From Bradyrhizobium sp. CCGB01 (GTDB lineage Bacteria; Pseudomonadota; Alphaproteobacteria; Rhizobiales; Xanthobacteraceae), in assembly GCF_024199795.1 (NCBI RefSeq), contig NZ_JANADK010000001.1, positions 6,324,001 to 6,388,000 of the forward strand: a stretch of DNA of 64,000 nucleotides, read 5' to 3'. Both the position numbers and the translations under genes were made by a program. The notes under the pieces were generated by a model. The model worked only from the letters and a program-made list of their open reading frames with translations, ran no database searches and was not told where the DNA came from. Below are positions 1-6,944 of the stretch, piece by piece. Numbering within the stretch: the first letter of the stretch is position 1; each line of letters starts with the position of its first letter.

Positions 1-128
1 GGCCTTGGCGGATTCCGGTGCCGCCGTCAGGCACCCGTAAGCCTGGTCTCCTAGTCTGGCTGTGTCCGGTGGACCAACACCGGGCCTCCATACAGTCGAG
101 GACCCCGCTCCACCCAGAGCGGGGTTTT
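1..128 (+). ncRNA. 3' part of a candidate small RNA with its own terminator
   Basis: No coding frame is convincing here. The stretch holds a 6-bp hairpin GGTGCC/GGCACC (17-35), a second hairpin CCGGTG-GACCAA-CACCGG (66-83), then an unpaired GCCTCCATA with a CCTCC anti-Shine-Dalgarno-like core, and ends at an intrinsic terminator. The same order of elements recurs in the next unit (130-289), with shared GTCAGGC, CGTAAGC and CCTCC-AT blocks, so the two look like diverged tandem copies of one sRNA family. The 5' end may lie outside the window. The identity is not recognised; a housekeeping RNA (6S, SRP, tmRNA) is not excluded but none of their signature motifs is seen. Confidence 0.5.
103..128 (+). 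terminator. Intrinsic terminator
   Basis: CCCCGCTC (103-110), loop CACCCA, GAGCGGGG (117-124) and a following T-tract. It is on the plus strand and ends the first sRNA-like unit. Confidence 0.85.
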
Positions 129-129
129 C

Positions 130-289
130 TGTTTGCAGGCACGGACGCGCGCGGCCCCTGGAAGCCGCCGGGCCCTGTCAGGCTGTCGTAAGCTCAACCG
201 GCTAGGGTCGTCTCGCTATGGTGTTGCAGCCCAGCACCTCAGCCTCCAATAACCTTTCACCCGCTTGGCTCTCCCCAAGCGGGTTTTTT
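130..289 (+). ncRNA. Second tandem small-RNA candidate
   Basis: This unit mirrors the one before it: a CGTAAGC block, a hairpin GGTGTTG-CAGCC-CAGCACC, the unpaired TCAGCCTCCAATAAC with a CCTCC core, then a strong terminator. Its 5' boundary is a guess, because transcription could also start further left and read through the first unit. The CCTCC stretch could pair with ribosome-binding sites (inference). Confidence 0.5.
260..289 (+). terminator. Intrinsic terminator
   Basis: CCCGCTTGG (260-268), a 6-nt loop and CCAAGCGGG (275-283), followed by six T. This is a perfect 9-bp stem and a textbook rho-independent terminator on the plus strand. Confidence 0.93.
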
Positions 290-306
290 CATGCTTGCCC
301 GCCGCT

Positions 307-546
307 TCACGGAGCCCTCTCCTCCCGCGTCAGCCGCAGCGAGAAGGCGCGGATCGCGGGCGCGGCCAACAGCACGATCGGCAGCATCGCGGCCCATGCG
401 ATCAGCCACGACGCCATCCAGTGCGCGAGGAAGACCGTCGCGGTCCGTGCGGGAAAGCTGGCGATTCCCGCCGCGATCAGCGAGGTCAGGCCGGACTGGA
501 TGACACCGAAGACGAAATGAGAGTAGCGGCGGGGAATGCCGAGCAT
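307..546 (-). CDS. DUF2798-like small membrane protein
   Basis: This 79-residue protein has two hydrophobic segments, around residues 8-28 and 38-62 counted from MLGIPRRYSH, and a short basic tail. Length, the opening Arg-Tyr-X-His-Phe-Val-Phe pattern and the two-helix layout fit the DUF2798 family, whose function is unknown. The start at 546 was chosen over the longer frame (to 624) because family members begin directly before the first helix. It is read toward the terminator of the upstream sRNA units. It is probably an inner-membrane protein; no partner is apparent. Confidence 0.7.
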   Translation of the reverse strand: MLGIPRRYSHFVFGVIQSGLTSLIAAGIASFPARTATVFLAHWMASWLIAWAAMLPIVLLAAPAIRAFSLRLTREERAP

Positions 547-656
547 GACGCGCCCATGTTGTTTGCCGTCATGGGGCCAAGCAAGGCACATGCCGCAGCG
601 CGCATGGCGCGGGCTTCGAGACACAGCGCCGGATCGCAGCGCCCGCGTAGAAAGAA

Positions 657-971
657 TCAGTGCCGCGAATCGGAGAGCGGCGCGCGCCGCATCGCTTCAG
701 TGCAATCGGACCCGCACGATAGTCCTTCGAAACGCCAGAACGTGACGACGCTGGTCTCGCCGCACTCTTCGCAACAAAGCGTATCGTCACCGAGCATGAA
801 GCGCGCGCGCTTGAACGTCGGTGAGGACGCGGGATGCCGGCAATGGGGGCAGGTCAGCGAGAAATTCCGTGCACCCCAGCGCAGCACAAGATGTCTGAGC
901 CAGCTCACGCCTTCCTCTTCCGCGACATTACGCTCGAACCAACCATCGACGGCAGCAGAGCATAGATGCAT
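657..971 (-). CDS. Small putative zinc-ribbon protein
   Basis: The 104-residue frame from MHLCSAAVDGW carries two cysteine pairs, CPHC and CEEC, about 25 residues apart with a preceding Cys. This is the layout of a zinc ribbon with knuckles in the middle of the protein. The C-terminal part is Arg/Ser-rich and may be less structured. A longer frame runs to 1217, but its extra N-terminus looks random. No family is recognised. A nucleic-acid or protein-binding role is inferred from the ribbon only. Confidence 0.5.
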   Translation of the reverse strand: MHLCSAAVDGWFERNVAEEEGVSWLRHLVLRWGARNFSLTCPHCRHPASSPTFKRARFMLGDDTLCCEECGETSVVTFWRFEGLSCGSDCTEAMRRAPLSDSRH

Positions 972-1240
972 GACACGCAAAAGTGGAAAAGAGTCAAACA
1001 CTCCTGTTCGCTTCGAATGGCCGCGGCGTGCAGCCCGGGTTCCATCAGCCACAGGTGGAACCCGGACCGCGCTCGCCTGCGGCCGTCCGTGGTTCTCCCA
1101 CCATGAACAGAGTTCCTCGGCGCGGACGGTGGCGCGGCGGACTGGGGATGAATCGCCATGCAGGCAAATTTCGCTTGTCGCGGGAATATCGTGACGCCCA
1201 GCATGTTCAGGGGACATGGGGGTGAATCGTGGAGGTGACC

Positions 1241-1483
1241 ATGAATCACAGGGGCGTTGAGTTCACCATTGCCAAGACGGCGCTTCCCGGCATCTGGCAG
1301 TGGCAGTTCCGCATCGGTGACGAGACCAGGACCGGCAAGACCGAGACGAAGATCGATCTGCTGGCGATCCGGCGCGTGCAGCTGCGCATCGATCGGGAGC
1401 TGAAGGCGATGGAGCAAGACCGCATGAAGAAACCGCCTGAAGCGGGTTCCGCGGCCACGCGCCCCGCGAGGTCTCGTCCGTAG
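1241..1483 (+). CDS. Conserved-looking small hypothetical protein
   Basis: The 80-residue protein starts at the ATG following GGAGGTGACC, a strong ribosome-binding site; an upstream in-frame GTG (1229) lies on that site and was rejected. The N-terminal half reads like a small beta fold, with a Trp-Gln-Trp-Gln-Phe-Arg strand and a charged turn. It is followed by a charged helix around residues 40-62 and a disordered Pro/Arg tail. There is no signal peptide, so it is likely cytosolic. The function is unknown. Confidence 0.6.
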   Translation: MNHRGVEFTIAKTALPGIWQWQFRIGDETRTGKTETKIDLLAIRRVQLRIDRELKAMEQDRMKKPPEAGSAATRPARSRP

Positions 1484-1572
1484 CGGCCCGGAATTGATCT
1501 GCCCCTGGTTTGGGACTGGACTGCGCGCGCCATGGCCCGGGAGGCGGGACCATGATGTGACCGGTGCGAGCC

Positions 1573-1806
1573 ATGCCGCTCTACTTCTTTCAAATTCGGA
1601 ACGGCCGCTATTCCGGCTGCGCGGACCAGGCGACGGAATTCACCGATCGCGATGCGGCCTGGAAGCAGATGACCAGCGTCTGCGCCGACATGGCCGCCGG
1701 CATCGCCCGCAAGCTCAACGAAAATTCCGAATGGCATCTCGAGCTGCTGGACGAGGCCAAGGAGCCTGTGTTCCGGATCCGCATCGTCGCGGAAACCTTC
1801 GAATAG
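1573..1806 (+). CDS. DUF6894-like small protein
   Basis: This 77-residue protein opens with the MPLYFFQIRNG pattern typical of the small rhizobial family now called DUF6894. An Asp/Ala-rich helix follows and then a hydrophobic strand near the C-terminus (residues 50-72). The start at MPLYFF was preferred to the GTG nine bases earlier because family members begin there. The protein is predicted cytosolic. Members are abundant in Bradyrhizobium and uncharacterised. Confidence 0.7.
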   Translation: MPLYFFQIRNGRYSGCADQATEFTDRDAAWKQMTSVCADMAAGIARKLNENSEWHLELLDEAKEPVFRIRIVAETFE

Positions 1807-1815
1807 GCTTGAGGT

Positions 1816-2070
1816 CTAGTCGGCGCTGGGCAGCCGCCGCATGGTGAACTCGATGTCGCCGCCCGGCAGCTCGCGCCAGGTCTCGACCGCGCTCATATAG
1901 CCGGCCTTCGGGTAGCGGGCGAAGAAGGCCTCCGCCCTCGCCCGCGCCGCCGCGCGCGGCAGCGTGAACGTCTCGCGCAGATAGCCGTCGCCGCTGCCCT
2001 CGCCCGGCTTGCCGCCCATCTTGCGCCGGCGTGCCATCCGCTCGGCGAGATCCCGCGGACGATCGGCCAT
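1816..2070 (-). CDS. Small hypothetical protein
   Basis: The 84-residue protein from MADRPRDLAE is preceded by GAGGA seven bases before the ATG. It is basic at the N-terminus (RMARRRKMGG). It continues with a compact segment containing ARYPKAGY and ends in a strand-like TWRELPGGDIEFTMRRLP. There is no signal peptide or membrane helix. No family is recognised. It sits between a plus-strand DUF6894 gene and a secreted small protein on the same strand, which is not obviously co-transcribed. Confidence 0.55.
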   Translation of the reverse strand: MADRPRDLAERMARRRKMGGKPGEGSGDGYLRETFTLPRAAARARAEAFFARYPKAGYMSAVETWRELPGGDIEFTMRRLPSAD

Positions 2071-2174
2071 GCCGTTCCTCCTCAACGCAATACGCTTCCG
2101 AAGATGTAGGAAGCAGGCCGGCCGAAGAGGAGTCCCGGCCGGGGGCGTCAGCCGCCTCCGATCCGGCGGAAGGG

Positions 2175-2471
2175 TCAATTGGCGGTCGTGCCGGACTTCT
2201 TCTTGGGCGCGCTGGTTGCGGCCGAGGCCTTCGGCGCGGCCGCCTGCTTCGGCGGATCGGAACGCATGCCGCCCCAGGGATCGTTGGAGCCCTTGGAGTC
2301 CGGAATCTTCTTCAGCGTTTCCTTGTAGGCCTTGTCACGCTCGGCTTCCGCGGCCTTCTCCTCGGGGGTCTTGCTCGGGCCGTCCTGCAGCAGATTGAGA
2401 TTGGGCATTTGCGCGTAGGCCGGTCCCGCCAGCACGGCCAGCAGCACCGCCGCCATACGGAAAAGCTTCAT
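2175..2471 (-). CDS. Small secreted protein of the DPW family, copy A
   Basis: The 98-residue protein starts at the second of two adjacent ATGs, six bases after AAGGAG. It has a signal peptide (MKLFRMAAVLLAVLAGPAYA, cut near Ala20) and a mature part of charged low-complexity sequence. The core reads YKETLKKIP, six residues, then DPWGGMR, and the tail is Ala/Lys-rich. The same core (YKAALERIP, then DPWSGAR) occurs in the gene at 4566-4796, so the two are paralogues. It is probably periplasmic; the function is unknown. Confidence 0.65.
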   Translation of the reverse strand: MKLFRMAAVLLAVLAGPAYAQMPNLNLLQDGPSKTPEEKAAEAERDKAYKETLKKIPDSKGSNDPWGGMRSDPPKQAAAPKASAATSAPKKKSGTTAN

Positions 2472-2555
2472 CATCGACTCCTTGATTTCCATACAGGTGC
2501 GGATCAACCGCGCCTTGTCATCCCTGTCAACGGCCCCTCAGGGCCGAATGGCGCG

Positions 2556-2687
2556 CTAGAGCCGGTCCGATCGGCACGATTTCGGCGCATGCAGCCAGTC
2601 GTCCCAGATCGGGCCGCATCTGGTGCACCCGTTCAGCGCGAGACCGAGCGCTACCAGCCAAAACACGAGGACATACTGACGCAACAT
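2556..2687 (-). CDS. 43-residue lipoprotein
   Basis: This tiny frame has a hydrophobic leader and a lipobox LNGC (Cys21), followed by a cysteine- and tryptophan-containing mature peptide with CGPIWDDW and a final KSCR. Acylation at Cys21 and attachment to a membrane are predicted. The lipobox, the two extra cysteines and the compact aromatic motif make it unlikely to be chance. A much longer frame in phase with it (to 3410) is an antisense shadow of the thioesterase gene. The function is unknown. Confidence 0.55.
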   Translation of the reverse strand: MLRQYVLVFWLVALGLALNGCTRCGPIWDDWLHAPKSCRSDRL

Positions 2688-2834
2688 CGTCCACCCGCTC
2701 CCAAGCCCGGTATCATATCGGGCCAAGTCAGGCATTTTCAAGCCGACGGAGCCGGCGGAAGACCGGGTGACTTTGCCGCGCCGATGCGCGCAGAATGGCC
2801 GAAACATCCGGCAACATTGGAGGACACGACAGCA

Positions 2835-3299
2835 ATGCCATCGCAGCCAGAAGCCGAGTTCGGCATCACTGACGCCAGACGCATACTCGGCGAGGTCTTC
2901 GCGCCCTGGATCCAGGATCTCAACCTCTCGGTCGAGCGCATCGAGCACCTGCCGCCGCCGGACGCGCCGGACTGGCAGCCGGCGGCGCTCTTGCGCATGC
3001 CGTTCTCGGAGCGGTTGTGCCGCAACGGCGGCGTGGTGTGCGGCCAGGCGCTGATGGCACTCGCCGACACCGCGATGGTGATCGCGAACCTCGCCGCCAA
3101 CCGCGGCTATCGTCCGATGACGACGGTCGACCAGACCACGCACTTCATGCGCGCGGTCTCCTCGTCGGACGTGCTCGCCGACGCCCGCGTGGTGCGGCTC
3201 GGACGCACCATGAGCTTCGGCCGTGTCACGCTGCTCTCGGCCACCGACAACAAGCCGGTGGCGATGGTGTCGAGTGCGTTCGCAATGTTGCCGGGGTGA
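2835..3299 (+). CDS. PaaI-type hotdog thioesterase
   Basis: The 154-residue protein has the hotdog-fold thioesterase signature. A CRNGGVVCGQALMALADTAM segment (residues 56-76) gives the Gly-Gly and Asp of the central helix. It is followed by the strand TTVDQTTHFMRAV and the terminal strands around MSFGRVTLLS. Family enzymes hydrolyse acyl-CoA or aryl-CoA thioesters in the cytosol. A GGAGG lies 11 bases before the chosen ATG; an upstream ATG (MRAEWPKH) is possible. Substrate unknown. Confidence 0.82.
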   Translation: MPSQPEAEFGITDARRILGEVFAPWIQDLNLSVERIEHLPPPDAPDWQPAALLRMPFSERLCRNGGVVCGQALMALADTAMVIANLAANRGYRPMTTVDQTTHFMRAVSSSDVLADARVVRLGRTMSFGRVTLLSATDNKPVAMVSSAFAMLPG

Positions 3300-3418
3300 T
3301 CTAAAAAACACGGGAGCCGCGTCAGCGCAATGCGCAACGCGGCTCCCGTTGACGATCGTATCGCAGCGAGCGACCGAGGCGCGATTGCGATCGCGCCTCA
3401 GTCGGCACACTTCAAGAA

Positions 3419-3712
3419 TTACTTGCCGAGGATCTCGTCAGCCGCGGTGACGACGCTGACGGTCGGATTCTTTCCGCAATAGGCACCGAACTTCTTCGCA
3501 TTCTCGATGAAAACGTCGGTGTCGATGATCGCGTTGTCTTCGTCGCCCTTGTACCAGCCGTCCATCCAGGTCAGCACGACCGCGATGTTGTCTTCGCCGC
3601 TCTCGAGGAACTGCTTGCAGCTCATGGTCGAGAGGTCCCACTTGACGGCGTGGGCGGACATCGATGACAGCGAGAGCGCTGCGGCGAACAGAAGCGAAAG
3701 CGTGGTCTTCAT
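3419..3712 (-). CDS. HdeA/HdeB-like periplasmic protein
   Basis: The 97-residue precursor begins with a signal peptide ending SAHA. The mature domain of about 75 residues opens VKWDLSTMSCKQFLE and contains one more cysteine in GAYCGKNP, which would give the single disulfide of HdeA/HdeB acid chaperones. The WxDGWYKG segment between the cysteines also fits. Known HdeA proteins protect periplasmic proteins at low pH; that this one does so is inference. The start was chosen by GGAG seven bases upstream. Confidence 0.78.
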   Translation of the reverse strand: MKTTLSLLFAAALSLSSMSAHAVKWDLSTMSCKQFLESGEDNIAVVLTWMDGWYKGDEDNAIIDTDVFIENAKKFGAYCGKNPTVSVVTAADEILGK

Positions 3713-3894
3713 CGGAATCTCCATCGGCGCGAAACGCCATAAAAGAAAGGATTGTGGGACAAGTCGGCGGAGTGACTCACCGCTTCAACGTCGTAAACGA
3801 AGTCTGAAGCGCTGTGCAAGTAGCGCCAGTATTGAGTTTAGTTCAACGTAATTTCTATGCACTACTTTACAATCGTCGTTATGGATTAATGCGG

Positions 3895-4137
3895 ATGATC
3901 GAGAAACGTACAGCCCAGCGTTACCGCGTTTTCAAGGGTGGAACGATCACCTTTGAAAACAGTGGAATCGCGTGCACGGTGCGAAACATGTCGGAAGGCG
4001 GCGCGGCGATCGACCTCGATTCCCCCGTCACATTGCCGCAATCATTCACACTCTCGATCGCGCGCGACAATTTCGTACGGAATTGCCGCACCGTTTGGCG
4101 CAATGACAGGCGCATCGGCCTCGCTTTCGAACGATAG
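3895..4137 (+). CDS. Single-domain PilZ protein
   Basis: This 80-residue protein is essentially one PilZ domain: an N-terminal RTAQRYRVFKGG (the RxxxR switch region), VRNMSEGGAAIDL (the D/NxSxxG motif) and a closing IGLAFER strand. PilZ domains bind cyclic di-GMP. Here the RxxxR appears as R6-x-x-x-R10 and the second motif as NMSEGG with Asn in place of Asp, so binding is plausible but not certain. The upstream region is AT-richer than its surroundings and probably holds the promoter. A link to motility control by c-di-GMP is possible, though the flagellar genes are 30 kb away. Confidence 0.85.
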   Translation: MIEKRTAQRYRVFKGGTITFENSGIACTVRNMSEGGAAIDLDSPVTLPQSFTLSIARDNFVRNCRTVWRNDRRIGLAFER

Positions 4138-4565
4138 CGCGCGCGATGTGAACTACTGTTCGCATCGCATACACAACGCATCATCATGCTTGCTCTATAC
4201 GACGTCGACGATGCCAGCGCAGGCTCGTGATCATCAGCGCGATGATCGCGAACGCCATTGCTGACGACGGACACGCAAAATCGTCCGCCCGGGCGATCGA
4301 TGGCGCGCGACCACAGCGACGGCCCTTCACCCGTGCCGGGCGAAACGCAACGACGCTGTCGATGATCGAGGTGCCCGCCTCTGAGTGGCCGCCGGTAAAC
4401 GGAAACTCCGGCGTGCCTTGCGTCGAGGGCGGCGCGAACGCCCCCTTGCTACGGGCCTCCGCGAACTGCCTCTCGCAAGCAGAGCGGCGCAGGCCGCAGC
4501 GAAAACAACAGGAGCAGGATGACGGCGGCCGAATGGAACAGGCGGGCCGCCAACGCCCGCCTCAC
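4138..4565. other. Intergenic stretch without a supported gene
   Basis: Open frames cross this interval on both strands, but none shows a ribosome-binding site, signal peptide, family motif or sensible hydrophobicity. I see no clear hairpin terminator or repeat. It may hold the end of the PilZ transcript and the trailer of the gene at 4566-4796. Confidence 0.5.
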
Positions 4566-4796
4566 CTATTTCGGCTTCTTGGCAGGCTCGGCCGGACGGG
4601 CCCCGCTCCACGGGTCGTACTTCTCCTTCGGCTCGGGAATGCGCTCGAGCGCGGCCTTATAGGCCTTCTCGTCGACCTTGGGCTTGTTGTCCGACTTCTG
4701 GCCGGCCTCATTCGGCTGGCCCCTGCCGCGGCCCTGCGCCTGCACCGACGCAGCCGTCAGTGCGAGCACTGCGGCCGCTATGACCAATATCCTCAT
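4566..4796 (-). CDS. Small secreted protein of the DPW family, copy B
   Basis: The 76-residue precursor from MRILVIAAAV has a signal peptide ending near VQAQ. A Gly/Arg-rich linker (QGRGRGQ) follows, and then the conserved YKAALERIP, six residues, DPWSGARP. This matches copy A at 2175-2471. A G-rich Shine-Dalgarno (GAGGGGG) lies nine bases upstream of the ATG. A periplasmic location is predicted, function unknown. Conservation of the core in two otherwise diverged copies argues that both are real genes. Confidence 0.65.
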   Translation of the reverse strand: MRILVIAAAVLALTAASVQAQGRGRGQPNEAGQKSDNKPKVDEKAYKAALERIPEPKEKYDPWSGARPAEPAKKPK

Positions 4797-4964
4797 TGGC
4801 GCAATCCCCCTCATCCGGGGCACAAACTAGCCTGCAATCCCGCAATAGCCAATGCCGCGAGTTTCGGGCCCTCAGTTAAACCCGGCTTCAGCAAATCTTG
4901 ATCGGCCGGGACTTTGCCCGGTCGCATTCCTGCCTATCTGTTGGCCCGCAGGGGACTTCCACGG

Positions 4965-5369
4965 ATGTTGCGGATTATTGCTCATGCGGCGCTGATAGCC
5001 GGCGCCCTCGCGCTCGGTTCTTGCGGCTTTGCCGATAGCCGCGCGCCGGTGCCCGAATTCATGCGCCTGAAGGAGGCCGAGCAGCCGCCACCCGAAGCGC
5101 CCCCTGACGTCAAGCGCGTGGTACGCGAGCAGATCAACGTGGTCTTCCTCAACACGTCCTATCCGCGCGAGGTGAACGTCGCCCCACCCCATCGCGAGGT
5201 GCGGGGACCGGGCTGGACGGCCTGCGTCCGCGCGCAGCTCACCTCCGCGACCGGCTCCGCGCTCGGCACCCAGATCTACATCGTGACGATATCAGGTGGA
5301 AAGGTGGTCGATCGCCGCCGCGCGGAAGCGGACGACATCTGCGGATCGGAAAGCTACGAGCCGATCTAG
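4965..5369 (+). CDS. Putative lipoprotein
   Basis: The 134-residue protein starts at the ATG after AGGGGA. It has a hydrophobic leader with lipobox LGSC (Cys at about residue 20), a proline-rich stretch, and a globular domain with two further cysteines (TACVRAQL and DDICGSES). The strand pattern after VRGPGWTACVRAQ, with IYIVTISGGKVVDRR, suggests a small beta-rich periplasmic domain. It is likely anchored to the inner or outer membrane. No function can be assigned. Confidence 0.7.
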   Translation: MLRIIAHAALIAGALALGSCGFADSRAPVPEFMRLKEAEQPPPEAPPDVKRVVREQINVVFLNTSYPREVNVAPPHREVRGPGWTACVRAQLTSATGSALGTQIYIVTISGGKVVDRRRAEADDICGSESYEPI

Positions 5370-5481
5370 GAACAATTACATCGAGACGCGCAAAGGTTCC
5401 GGGAAAAACCTGTAATTCGACCGGAACGATCGCTGCCTCCCCTTCTTGTTACCGCCAAGGGCAGTTTTGGAGGAGGACACG

Positions 5482-5805
5482 ATGAGGACATTCACGATCG
5501 CACTGCTGGCTGGCGTCGGCGCCCTCGCTGCGGCGAGTGGCGCGAAAGCCGCGGACATCTACACGACCAGCGAATACACCAGCCCCGATCTCATTCAGGA
5601 AGTGCGGCTCGTTTGCGACGATGCCGGCAATTGCTATCGCACCCGTGGCGGCTCGCGCGTGATCGTGCGCGACTCCTATGCGACCATGCCGCGCGACCGC
5701 TACTACGAGCGCCGCACCTATCGCGACTGGGACGATGGTCCGCGCGGCGGCGTCGGCATTCGCGCGCCCGGCGTCAGCGTTGGCGTCGGTGTGGACCGCT
5801 GGTAG
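5482..5805 (+). CDS. Secreted basic protein of unknown function
   Basis: The 107-residue precursor begins after a strong GGAGGAGGACACG. A signal peptide ends GAKAA. The mature chain contains VCDDAGNCYRTRGG with two cysteines, a Tyr/Arg-rich region (DRYYERRTYRDW) and a C-terminal Gly/Val repeat (VGIRAPGVSVGVGVDRW). Similar short secreted proteins with a VGVGP-type tail are common in Bradyrhizobium and are uncharacterised. A periplasmic or surface location is inferred. Confidence 0.72.
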   Translation: MRTFTIALLAGVGALAAASGAKAADIYTTSEYTSPDLIQEVRLVCDDAGNCYRTRGGSRVIVRDSYATMPRDRYYERRTYRDWDDGPRGGVGIRAPGVSVGVGVDRW

Positions 5806-5822
5806 TCAATGAAATTGTAATA

Positions 5823-5860
5823 GGACAGGACCGGACGAGATAACTCGCCCGGTCCTGTCC
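5823..5860. terminator. Bidirectional terminator-like inverted repeat
   Basis: GGACAGGACCGG (5823-5834) is perfectly complementary to CCGGTCCTGTCC (5849-5860), and an inner CGAG/CTCG extends the stem. It lies exactly between two convergent genes, which fits a shared terminator. No long T-run follows on either strand. Confidence 0.65.
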
Positions 5861-5863
5861 ATG

Positions 5864-6331
5864 TCATGTTTCGAGCGGATCGGCCGGCGTGGCGACACGC
5901 GCAGAAGACGGCAGGTTCGCGATGAAGCGCGCGAGCACCATGCCGGCACACATCGCGGCGACGAAGATGAAAGCGGATGCCGAGCCGGATCCAAGCGCGG
6001 TGAGCGCAGGGCCTGGACAAAAGCCTGCGAGCCCCCATCCGATGCCGAAGATGGCAGGACCGGCGATAATTCTCGGATCGATGTCCGTTCGCGTCGGAAC
6101 ATAGAAGCGGTCGGCGAAAAACGGTCGCGCCTGTTTCAATACGCGGCTGAAGCCGATGAAGGTTACCGCGACCGCACCTGCCATCACGAAAGCAAGGCTC
6201 GCATCCCACGTTCCGGCGGGAATGCCGCCGATGTCCAGGAAGTTCAGCACCTTTGCAGGATTGGACATGCCGGAGACGATGAGCCCGATACCGAAGACGA
6301 GGCCGATCGCGAATTGAATGATGATTGCCAT
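5864..6331 (-). CDS. DUF6691 / YeeE-YedE-like membrane protein, half-transporter B
   Basis: This 155-residue integral membrane protein has four hydrophobic segments and the motif GFCPGPAL (Cys105). That motif matches the cysteine signature of the YeeE/YedE (TsuA) sulfur-compound transporter superfamily in its short DUF6691 form. It lies five bases downstream of the partner gene at 6337-6765. Such pairs form the two halves of one transporter for thiosulfate-like or other reduced sulfur species (family knowledge). The substrate here is not determined. No sulfur-sensing ArsR regulator or dioxygenase is adjacent. Confidence 0.82.
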   Translation of the reverse strand: MAIIIQFAIGLVFGIGLIVSGMSNPAKVLNFLDIGGIPAGTWDASLAFVMAGAVAVTFIGFSRVLKQARPFFADRFYVPTRTDIDPRIIAGPAIFGIGWGLAGFCPGPALTALGSGSASAFIFVAAMCAGMVLARFIANLPSSARVATPADPLET

Positions 6332-6336
6332 TGGCG

Positions 6337-6765
6337 TCAGCTCCAGTGCCGCATCACAAAGACAGTGGCGATGCCCGCCGCCATGAAGGTGATGGTCGCG
6401 ACCAGCGATCGCAGCGACAGCCGCGACAGGCCGCAGACGCCATGGCCGGATGTGCAGCCGCTGCCCCACACCGCACCGAAGCCCGTGAGCAACCCGGCGA
6501 CGATCAGCACCGGCGTTCCTGCCGCGATGGTCTGCGCCGGCAAGCTTCCGCCGGCGATGCGCACCAGGATGGGCGCGGCGACGAGGCCGGCGACGAAAGC
6601 AAGCCGGCCGGCGAACTCGCGATCCTCGTAAGGCGGAAACAGCCGCGCCGCGATGCCGCTGACACCGGCGATCCGTCCCGTCGCCCACATCAGGAGCACG
6701 GCGGCCAGACCGATCAGCGCGCCACCAAGGAGCGACGCCATCGGCGTGAAAGGTGTGGCGATCAT
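6337..6765 (-). CDS. YeeE/YedE family membrane protein, half-transporter A
   Basis: The 142-residue protein has four predicted membrane helices and the diagnostic GSGCTSGHGVCGLSRLS (Cys104, Cys111). In the superfamily these cysteines line the path for sulfur substrates. GGAGG lies seven bases before the ATG. It is the first gene of a two-gene operon with the DUF6691 gene. The pair resembles PmpA/PmpB-type import of sulfur equivalents across the inner membrane. It is divergent from the acyltransferase gene at 6945. Confidence 0.85.
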   Translation of the reverse strand: MIATPFTPMASLLGGALIGLAAVLLMWATGRIAGVSGIAARLFPPYEDREFAGRLAFVAGLVAAPILVRIAGGSLPAQTIAAGTPVLIVAGLLTGFGAVWGSGCTSGHGVCGLSRLSLRSLVATITFMAAGIATVFVMRHWS

Positions 6766-6944
6766 TGTGATCCTCCAGGTCGAGAGCTTCCGTCAGGCAT
6801 CCTGCGGCTTGCCGCCCGAATGCTCAACGAGACGTTAATATTACCATTCGAATTGAAGCGGCGTCCCAACGGTATTTTCCAATCTTTGCGCTAAGCATGA
6901 CCACGTAACACGGGCGTAGCCCGCGCGAACGGGGACGACGGGAC

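Noticed and set aside
1..215. Possible tmRNA, SRP RNA or RNase P RNA end
   Set aside because: No T-loop, SRP GNAR tetraloop region or P4 signature could be found; listed only as an unclassified sRNA candidate.
2556..3410. 284-codon minus-strand frame
   Set aside because: Most of it is antisense to the thioesterase. Only the last 43 codons, a separate lipoprotein, were kept.
4227..4901. 224-codon plus-strand frame across the intergenic gap
   Set aside because: It has no ribosome-binding site, it opposes the small secreted gene at 4566, and its composition is random.
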